The notes under the pieces: model-generated
The model's database searches: none
Told to the model about the DNA's origin: nothing
The model's input: the letters and a program-made list of their open reading frames with translations, nothing else
Source of the DNA: Mnemiopsis leidyi
Taxonomy: Eukaryota; Ctenophora; Tentaculata; Lobata; Bolinopsidae
Reading direction: 5' to 3'
DNA length: 64,000 nucleotides
Assembly (NCBI GenBank): GCA_000226015.1
Contig: JH153807.1
Coordinates: 107,254 to 171,253, forward strand
Part shown: positions 56,699 to 64,000 of the stretch, piece by piece
Layout of the letters: each line of letters opens with the position of its first letter
Position numbering within the stretch: position 1 is the first letter of the stretch
Translations under genes and position numbers: made by a program

Positions 56699-58235
56699 AT
56701 GGCAACAGTAACACTTGAAGTATTGAAGGAAGATATGTTGAAATATAAAAACACTTTGGTTTTTGTTGGAGCAGAAATTAATTCTCTAAACAGTGAGTTT
56801 TAAAGTTAATCTAATTGAACGCCACTTATTATGCATAATCTATTTGTCTGTGATTTAAATTGTTTTCTGACAGTCAGAAAAACATAGTACTGGTGAAATA
56901 TCATTAGTAATTTCGATTGTTCCTGTTGGGAAGAGTAATCCAAATTCCAATCTTATTGACATAACTCTCAGCTAAAGATCCTATATATGTTCAAGGACGG
57001 CCAAGCAGTCGCAGATTTTCCCATCGTGCGTCTTCAAGTTGTCACGCAAACCCAACAAGAGCTCACCTAGCTCTAACACAACTTTTAAGAGCAGGTACAA
57101 TTTTTTTGTGACATAAAACTTATCAGTATGGCAAAGGCCTATCGTGTGTTGCTTTGCCCTTACCTATAATATGGTTTTGCCTTCACTTGAACCATCCATA
57201 ATCTTTTGTTCAACAATAGGTTATATAAAATATCTGATGACAGAGAATACAGACGGAATGTTGATAAAAGCCGGAGCTGATGAAGATTCTGTAATTGAGA
57301 TAAACGGTAGGTAAACAGTTTCTGCCAGAATTTTTTTGGGATCTCAGATCCATATTTTCAACTGAATGATCGGATATTTGTTTATGAGTCACACCAAAAG
57401 CTAAGTTCGACAGTGTTTTTGATATTCTCTTCTTAACTCGAGTGAAAGAAATTTAATCCTTTGTCTTTCCTTTTTCAGATCAATAAATTGTCATGTTATA
57501 TCATGTTTGCTTGGACATTATAGCTTTCCTAGATTACATATTTTCCAGGGAATGTGCATACAGAAGAATGTCTTGGTTGTGGTCTGAGCTTTGTCAGAGA
57601 GTTCTGTGTACAAACATCACATTGTGGAAGTAAGTTATAAGATGTCTATCTAGTGTCTATGTTAAATCCCGGATGAATTTAACCCTCGTAGGGTAAACAC
57701 GTGACAGTATCACGTGGGGGTTGCTCTATCTTAACACTAAGGTCATAAAAAAGAAAAATCCCTGGTTATGATAGCTGATACCTCGTCATCTCCATCCTCT
57801 CCATTGTGTTTCTGAAATACCTGAGAGTTTGACACCTGAACCCCTAGTATTTGCAGTACGGACATGTCAGTTGTGTGGAGCGAAGTTGCAGGACACTGTA
57901 ATTACACGTACAGACTCTCCTGATCTTGTCTTAAAGGAATCTATAAGTCAAGCCATGGAGGAGGTAATGTATTATCCTTGGATTGGCAAGTACTTGTTAT
58001 CTCCTTTTTGTTTATTGTCAGTTAACTACTTTTTCACTAAATGTGGAGGCTTTTCTACTGGGACCTCTGGAATCAAATTCTGCTCATGATCCCTGGAACT
58101 TATAGATTTTTATTTCTTAGAACTGCTACTCGTCAAAGTTTACAAAGCAGCAAACTATGTCTGGTATAAATTTGTATTATTCAGATTGTCCAAAATAAAC
58201 TTAAACTTGAAATCAAACCATCCTATTGCACTTGA
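56699..58235 (+). CDS. Small CxxC...CxxC (zinc-binding-like) protein, five exons
   Basis: Exons 56699-56792, 57220-57306, 57549-57629, 57857-57963 and 58185-58235 join in one frame to 139 residues. All donors and acceptors are standard (the last acceptor is TTTGTATTATTCAG). Residues 1-60 are probably helical (MATVTLEVLKEDMLKYKN...). Residues 65-100 hold EECLGCGLSF, FCVQTSHCG and RTCQLCGAKL, so two CxxC knuckles plus a Cys and a His-Cys between them. This resembles a treble-clef or zinc-ribbon fold but matches no family I can name. The C-terminal part is again helical (SISQAMEEIVQNKLKLEIK). An alternative acceptor nine bases upstream of exon 4 would add three residues. AATAAA at 58369 closes the gene. 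Function unknown. Confidence 0.65.
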
Positions 58236-58368
58236 CAACAGCTATTGCACGCCGTGTGTTTGTGTGTATTCTCGTTATGTGTCATGCTTGAGAACAAGCT
58301 GCATATACACGATTTTAACACGTTATCCATTGTGTCGTAATGAGAATTGCATTGCAGTGATCGTGTGA

Positions 58369-58374
58369 AATAAA
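58369..58374 (+). terminator. AATAAA polyadenylation signal of the CxxC gene
   Basis: AATAAA 134 bases after the stop at 58235, in GTGAAATAAAACG. Confidence 0.6.
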
Positions 58375-58935
58375 ACGTAGTACTTCGTTCGAACATTTCT
58401 TCATTAAAATGTTAAGGGATATTCATACAAATATGGTGATTTTATTGATATTGATTTATTACTGCCAATAAATACTGCCAATAAATACTGTATCCGGTTC
58501 CGGCTGTACAATTAGGTGAAATATCCGTACAATTAGTTATATGTGTGATGTAGCTTAACACGGCTTTTCCGCAGAAGGTTAAGCTAAGTTTTGTGGAATT
58601 ACTATTTTTACTATCTGGTAATCATATCAGGATGTAATGATTCGATTTATTTGAGTCGATTGCTATAAGATCCCAATCCCTTGTCAATCTTTTATTAAAA
58701 TACAACTTAGAATTCAGGAACTTCCAGATAGGCAAATAGAAAACGGGTTTTATGGGGAGGCGTCGCAAACTTGCTTTGAAATGTGACAGCGATTTACCAA
58801 TGAGAAGCCAGGACCGACCAATGAATACATAGAAATACTTTTACATGACAAAACAAATGTGCGACACCTCCCCAGTCAGCACGTATACCGTTCTCCTCTT
58901 ATATTGACTTGTGGGTGGTGTTATTAAGAGAGCTA

Positions 58936-59165
58936 GGATAAGTGAGGCTGAGTAAGGATAAGTGAGGTTAAGTGATGGATAGTAAGGTTAAGTCAGGTTA
59001 AGTCAGGTTAAGGTTAAGTCAGGTTAAGTCAGGTTAAGTCAGGTTAAGTCAGGTTAAGTGAGGATAAGTTCGGACAAGTCAGGTTCAGTGAGGATTATTG
59101 AGAATAAGTGAGGTTAAATGAGTATAAGTGAGTATGAGTGAGGATAAGTGAGATTTAGTGAGGTT
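58936..59165 (+). repeat. AGGTTAAGTC / AGGATAAGTG ten-base tandem repeat
   Basis: About twenty imperfect 10-base units, the central ones identical (AGGTTAAGTC) and the outer ones diverged. Intergenic, between the CxxC gene and the GPx cluster. Confidence 0.85.
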
Positions 59166-59169
59166 ACCC

Positions 59170-60280
59170 AGTTTATGTGGAGTTCTGTGAATTGTGTTAC
59201 CAGTGAGATGTTTACCTGGTCGTATCAACTTACTGTAATTCTATTATGAGTGTAGAAGCAAATATTCAAAGTTATCTTGCTCGTTTGGGTGTACCCAACA
59301 ACAACAACACACATTTCTGATTTACACGTGTATAAAAGTACAAATCCGGGTTAGTTAAATTCTGACCATGAAAGATTCGGATAAGCAAAAATTTGAACCC
59401 TATTTGATTATTAAAGCACCAACATTTTGGCATTTAGTACATTTTAACCGTTCTTAAAAAGTCAGGCTTTTGACAGCTTACCACAGTGCACATACTTCAA
59501 GAAAACTTAAACACAGTTTACACACTAAACAGTGAACACTCAGACACGATTGTTCATGCAAATTAGAACCCCCAAGTTTCAGTACCCCCGGGGGTGCTCA
59601 ACAATCAATTTAGTTATTAGATGCTCTGTGCAATGTCAGTAGGAACGTTTCAACTGTATCCCGGTATCAGAGTGTGACAAATTCAACTTAAAGTACAGGG
59701 TCCGTATATAAGATATAATCTAACTTAATTATATTCTAGATATAATTTATAGATATAATTTTATATCTGCTAACCCTAGTGTTAAGATAATTCTGGTTTC
59801 AAACTTATTTTCGGTTACGAATAACCGTTTCCTGTAAACCAACGCCAGGGGAACTTCTCTACCGTGAAAAGTTGCTTAGAACAAAGGCCAACAGACCAAC
59901 TGCCGAAAGTGTGGTAATTCACTCGCTGTATTTACCGTAGTGAGACAAGATTACTATAAACCTACAATATTTATTTATTTTGGAGTGTAGATATTGTACA
60001 TTAGATATTGCAGTGCTGTGTTAAAATGTACAATGTACTGCCTCTAATGATCATAAAGCAGCGTCAGTCTGTATTGTACTTCAATAACCATACACAATTG
60101 TGGAACCAAGATGATTTTTCAAATGTTTTGACTTCCAATTTTCTTGTGACACCCAGTGAATCTCTCCCAGTCAGATCAGCGTTGATTTTGAAGCGCCATT
60201 TGGCTGGCAATATTGGTTGGCGACCAAAAATTGAATTAATACGAAGGAAAATACAGAAAAATAAGATATTAAAATGAAAT
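59170..60280. other. Intergenic AT-rich stretch, no gene seen
   Basis: An 89-codon frame at 60008-60277 has no domain and no splice context. The right part may belong to the 3' UTR of the minus-strand GPx gene. Confidence 0.5.
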
Positions 60281-60284
60281 TACA

Positions 60285-60476
60285 GCAACAACACAACAGA
60301 ATTTATCCTAACAAATCTCCACATCAAGTCTATCCTCCGGTTACCGGTTTAAGATAGACCGTCACAAAAAAGATCGGTTTTGAAGACCGAAATACACAAG
60401 CCCAGCTACGAAAATTGTGTACCGGTTTTCTAACCAAGTTAAAATAAATCTGCTCTGACGGCCACGAGTCTTTGTT
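60285..60476 (-). repeat. 3' UTR segment duplicated at 62403-62597
   Basis: About 190 bases are near-identical (four differences seen by eye) to the 3' UTR of the neighbouring GPx gene, and contain the SECIS element. The identity stops abruptly on both sides. Confidence 0.9.
60323..60365 (-). promoter_or_regulatory. SECIS element, GPx gene 1
   Basis: On the minus strand: GTGAC, a 10-base helix arm (GGTCTATCTT), the conserved AAA, a CCGG-TAA-CCGG mini-stem, the second arm (AGGATAGACT), then TGAT. The arms pair fully (with G-U wobbles), and TGA/TGA supplies the U-U, G-A, A-G non-Watson-Crick core. The distance from TGA to AA is 11 bases, as in known eukaryotic SECIS, and the mini-stem makes it form 2. 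It lies about 150 bases after the stop of the gene it serves. Confidence 0.92.
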
Positions 60477-60513
60477 ATTAGAGTCCTAATTAAAATATAA
60501 AGTTGATGTGAGT

Positions 60514-61886
60514 TTAGGGTGATTCAGCGAGAAGCTTGATGATTTCATCCTCCATCGTTAAGGGGTTGTCTGAGGGCCCGTACCTGACAATCAGACAGTT
60601 TTTCTTTTTCTTTTTGGTTGTTTTGGGTTTTTTTAAATTATTCATATGGTATCAAATATAGAAATTTAAGTTAGGTTTTATTGTAGATATCAGAGAGATA
60701 GGTTTATTAAACAAATACGGTCATAAGAGAGGGATACGAATATTTCTAGTTTACTTTACTCATTTCTAAACCATAAACATACCGCTCGTAAGGAATTCCC
60801 TTGCGATCGCTCAGGAATTTGGTGAAGTTCCACTTGATGGCATCTGTGAACCAACCTCCGATCTGATCCTTTAACCACTTCCAAAGTGGGTGAGCATCGT
60901 CCCCATTAACCTGAAAGTGTTTTTTACATTACTGTGGAAGGTTTTGAGGTATCTACTGACTGATTTTTCGACTAAAGAGCAACTGTCGAGCACACTATAT
61001 ATAAATGTAGATATAAAGAGCTCGTTTTTTGAACCGCTCCATCATCTATGACTTTATGTCAATTCCAAATTGATTTTAGTGTTGCCACGCACTCAGGTAA
61101 GGGATAAATTGGCAAAAAAATGTAAAATTTCGGGTACAGTTATTTTTAGGTTCTAAATAACTCGTAACTTCTTGAGGCATACCTTGATCTTGCTAGTGAG
61201 AGGAAAAGTAACACCGTACTTTTTGACGAACTCGAGGATCTCCGCCTCACTTTTAGGTTCCTGGTTTGCAAACTGGTTACAAGGGAATCCTATTATCCTA
61301 AGTCCTTGATCGTAGTATTTCTCGTGTAGTTCTTGTAGCTGTACGTAGTTGGTGGGGGTCAATCCTGGATCATTGAGAATTTCAAGTTTGTTTGTTATTA
61401 TTGTGTTTTAAAACGACTCAGACTCTCAGCTAACAAAATCGACGATCAACTAAACGTATTGCTCACAAAAAGAACAATCATTAATGATAACGATCAATCC
61501 TAAAAAGCTTGACAAGCTACATAAGACAAGCTACACGGGATACGTGACACGTAACAAGTGACACGTAACAAGTGACACGTAACAAGTGACACGTAACAAG
61601 TGACACGTAACAAGTGACACGTAACAAGTGACACGTAACAAGTGACACGTAACAAGTGACACGTAACAAGTGATACGTAACAAGTGACACGTAACAAGTT
61701 ACACGTGTCATTGTAACACGTAACAAGTGACCACTCACCTCAGTAGCTGGCGACGTTGACCATGACAGTGACATTTCCAGTGTACTGTGAAAGTTTCTGG
61801 TTAACTCCGTGTATGTCCACCACTTCAAAGTCGAACACGGTCGTTGCTGTAAGACCCTGAATCAGGGCCGCCACCAGTAACAACAT
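60514..61886 (-). CDS. Selenocysteine glutathione peroxidase 1, GPx4-like, secreted
   Basis: Four exons on the minus strand: 61739-61886, 61183-61364, 60783-60910 and 60514-60583, giving 175 residues. It starts with a signal peptide ([14 protein letters not shown]), then NVASYU-GLT with U encoded by TGA at 61740-61742, [12 protein letters not shown] (catalytic Gln) and WNFTKFL (catalytic Trp and Asn), so the tetrad U/Q/W/N is complete. There is no tetramer loop, and the motif [11 protein letters not shown] is as in GPx4, so a monomeric enzyme reducing lipid or other hydroperoxides with thiols is likely, outside the cell or in the secretory pathway. The UGA sits at the end of exon 1, with one base of the next codon before the intron. 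Readthrough depends on the SECIS at 60323-60365. Confidence 0.95.
61542..61732 (-). repeat. 14-base minisatellite in GPx gene 1 intron 1
   Basis: About thirteen units of GTAACAAGTGACAC (plus-strand reading), the last two degraded. It ends a few bases from the exon 1 donor (GTGAGT, 61733-61738), so the intron starts almost directly in the array. It produces spurious open frames. Confidence 0.92.
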
Positions 61887-61924
61887 ATCTTCTAAGTTTA
61901 ATGAAAACTCCTGTTCCTGACAGG

Positions 61925-61931
61925 TTTTATA
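61925..61931 (-). promoter_or_regulatory. TATA box of GPx gene 1
   Basis: On the minus strand CCCCTATAAAACCTG lies 38 bases before the ATG at 61886. Transcription would start near 61898-61903, leaving a 5' UTR of only 10-20 bases. Confidence 0.65.
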
Positions 61932-61934
61932 GGG

Positions 61935-62400
61935 GACGTCCTTGTTGCTCCTCGACTTAGAGTAACCATGTTAATCTCATCTTGTTTACCAGATGTCACA
62001 CGTTTGTCACAAAACACAGACGTTCATGGTATTTAGACAGTGTTTAAAGACACAATACAAGATTGATTTAGCTAGGAAAAAGAAAACAAATTTCCCAGAC
62101 ACGTCCAATAAGAGTTCTCGACAGCTGTTTTCGCTTTGTTTTCTGGTTCAGTAGAAGTAGAAAGTTTGATGTTATTAACGTGTTTAACACTGTGTTCTGG
62201 AAATAGAACGTGAGTGAGATAAGTTCTCAACTGAGTGATGAACATTTAGTCTCACTCCCAGCAACTTGGAGCCTTATTGGTTTCACTTTCTTTCGGAGCT
62301 AAATTTATCGCAGATTGTTGCAATATTATCACCTTCACTTTCTTAGGCTGATAATTTTTGATTATTAACAAATGAAACAGCGCATGATAAATACAATCAC
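61935..62400. other. Spacer between the GPx genes
   Basis: About 470 bases of AT-rich DNA between the TATA box of gene 1 and the SECIS-containing 3' UTR of gene 2. No gene seen. Confidence 0.6.
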
Positions 62401-62443
62401 CTAAAGCAACAACACAACAGAATTTATCCTAACAAATCTCCAC

Positions 62444-62486
62444 ATCAAGTCTATCCTCCGGTTACCGGTTTAAGATAGACCATCAC
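62444..62486 (-). promoter_or_regulatory. SECIS element, GPx gene 2
   Basis: Same helix, AAA and CCGG mini-stem as the SECIS at 60323-60365, with one change in the core-flanking base (GTGAT instead of GTGAC). It lies about 265 bases after the stop at 62750. Both TGA core elements are intact. Confidence 0.92.
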
Positions 62487-62749
62487 AAAAAAGACCGGTT
62501 TTGAAGACCGAAATACACAAGCCCAGCTACGAAAATTGTGTACCGGTTTTCCAACCAAGTTAAAATAAATCTGCTCTGTCGGCCACGAGTCTTTGAAATA
62601 TTGAACCTACAAAATTATAAATTAAATTAAAATCGCAGCCACTTCTTTGGGGTCACGAAGCTGGATCGAAGTGGTTGCGACGACAACAATAAAGGGGGGA
62701 GTCCATGGTTGAAAGGTTAAATGATGAAGAATGAAGATTAAAGTTGAAG

Positions 62750-63983
62750 TTACAAATTCTCTGCGAGGAGAGCTACAATGTCTGACTCCATTGTTTCCGG
62801 ATATTCTCTCGGTTCAAACCTGAAAACATGCAGCTTGTAATGAATAATGCATGAAGATATGTAGCTTGTAATGAATAATTCATGAAGATATGTAACTTGT
62901 TATGAATAATTCATGAAGATATGTAGCTTGTAATGAATAATGCATGAAGATATGTAGCTTGTAATGAATAATTCATGAAGATATGTAGCTTGTTATGAAT
63001 AATTCATGAAGATATGTAGCTTGTAATGAATAATTCATGAATATATGTAACTTGTTATAAATAACTCATGAAGATATGTAAGATTTAAGGAGATATAACA
63101 TTCTACCACGGTCAACGGTGGAGAATTATTCTGCGAGTTAATTTGAATTTCATCTCGTAAAGCAATATATAAAATTGTAAAAGCAAAAAGGAAAGTATAA
63201 AGCTATAAAATGTATTAATAAGAAAATGCAGTTCTTAACTAAGCGGAATTCTTACAAACATGTACGTCTAACTTTTTTAGTTTTTACCTGCCGACCGGAA
63301 TCCCGTCCCTACCGCTGAGGAACTTGGTAAAATTCCATTGGATTTTCCCTGGCCCCGGTATTTGAGACTTCAACCATTTCCAGAGAGGATGAGCGTCTTC
63401 ACCGTTAACCTGAATTAGTTCCGTCCTTAAATTGAAATATTTTAGTCTCTTAGATTGGTCTTTTTATGGTAAAACATCACAAAATCATAATATGTATCTT
63501 GAACTTAGAGTGATGAAAAAATTCAAATGGAGAATCCATTAACCTTTATTTTGCTAGTAAGAGGGAAAGTAACGTTGTATTGTTTTACAAACTCGAGGAT
63601 CTCGGCCTCGGTTTTAGGTTCCTGGTTTGCAAACTGGTTACAAGGGAAACCTATTATCCTAAGTCCTTGGTCGTAGTATTTCTCGTGTAGTTCCTGTAGC
63701 TGTGTGTAAGACTTGGGGGTTAAACCTGAGAAATTTTAGTGATGATTATAAAAAGCTTTATGAGGGAATGTCACATTAATTATTATTTCGGTTTAAGCAC
63801 AAAATGACATGCTCCTAGACCACGTGACTACAAACCTCAGTAGCTGGCGACGTTGACCATGACAGTGACATTGCCAGTGTACTGAGAAAGTTTCTGGTTA
63901 ACTCCGTGTATGTCCACCACTTCAAAGTCGAACACGGTCGTTGCTGTAAGACCCTGAATCAGGGCCGCCATTAGTAACAACAT
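62750..63983 (-). CDS. Selenocysteine glutathione peroxidase 2, GPx4-like, secreted
   Basis: Four minus-strand exons: 63836-63983, 63544-63725, 63288-63409 and 62750-62819, giving 173 residues. The leader is [15 protein letters not shown] is encoded by TGA at 63837-63839 in [21 protein letters not shown] and WNFTKFL complete the tetrad. Exon 1 differs from gene 1 at about four bases. Exons 3-4 are much more diverged: [14 protein letters not shown] replaces a longer segment, and the last 23 residues are largely different. Minus-strand CCCACTCTTACAG ends just 5' of CCATGT, so a 3' splice site seems to precede the ATG and gene 2 probably has a 5' UTR intron outside the window. Confidence 0.94.
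62828..63075 (-). repeat. 31-base minisatellite in GPx gene 2 intron 3
   Basis: Exactly eight 31-base units with landmarks TAGCTTGTAATGAATAA and TTCATGAAGAT. The array ends about seven bases before the exon 4 acceptor (minus strand), again with a repeat touching a splice site. Confidence 0.92.
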
Positions 63984-64000
63984 GGCTGTAAGAGTGGGAA

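Noticed and set aside
60008-60277. 89-codon plus-strand frame near the GPx cluster
   Set aside because: No domain, no splice or promoter context, and it lies over the probable 3' UTR side of the minus-strand GPx gene.
61740-61742. TGA in GPx gene 1 exon 1 taken as a disabling stop
   Set aside because: It lies exactly at the catalytic Sec position, coding continues in all later exons, and a SECIS is present. The sister gene has the same arrangement.
61500-61828. 65- and 103-codon minus-strand frames rich in [11 protein letters not shown]
   Set aside because: They are translations of the 14-base minisatellite in GPx gene 1 intron 1. The 103-codon frame also reads exon 1 in the wrong frame.

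Overview
The window is animal (metazoan) nuclear DNA, AT-rich (about 60% by impression), with multi-exon genes bounded by GT-AG introns, an interstitial TTAGGG tract, many minisatellites and three short assembly gaps (12988-12998, 27025-27034, 53821-53831). The gene content (I-set Ig receptor, selenocysteine GPx4-type peroxidases) fits an invertebrate; I cannot name the species. No gene-sized transposon, viral element, rRNA or tRNA was recognised. All gene models below were built by eye from splice sites and reading phase.

Region 1 (1-53106, plus strand) is dominated by one immunoglobulin-superfamily cell-surface receptor gene. Exons 1-11 (8900-21667) encode a signal peptide and Ig domains 1-4. 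A 25.4-kb intron follows (21668-47055). Exons 12-22 (47056-52246) encode Ig domains 5-11, one transmembrane helix and a cytoplasmic tail of about 115 residues ending in a PDZ-ligand-like Ser-Asp-Ile. Without the cassette exon the model joins in one frame and gives about 1208 residues. A second phase-compatible signal-peptide exon lies far upstream (3234-3330). A Ser/Glu/Gly-rich cassette exon (48226-48926) falls inside Ig7 between its first Cys and its Trp.

Region 2 (53107-58400) holds a cluster of short foldback repeats, a possible 50-residue two-exon gene, an isolated exon-like frame, and a compact five-exon gene for a 139-residue protein with a CxxC...CxxC zinc-binding-like core.

Region 3 (60300-64000, minus strand) contains two tandem four-exon glutathione peroxidase genes. 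Each has an in-frame TGA (selenocysteine) in the active-site motif and a clear SECIS element in its 3' UTR. They are secreted, monomeric GPx4-like enzymes.

Two themes cross the window. First, CACGTG is far more common than base composition predicts (about 75 copies counted by eye, against roughly 9 expected), and it is often clustered with CCAAT/ATTGG boxes and TATA motifs. Second, minisatellites repeatedly sit directly against splice sites: exon 9 of the receptor on both sides, the intron 1 donor of one GPx gene, and the exon 4 acceptor of the other.
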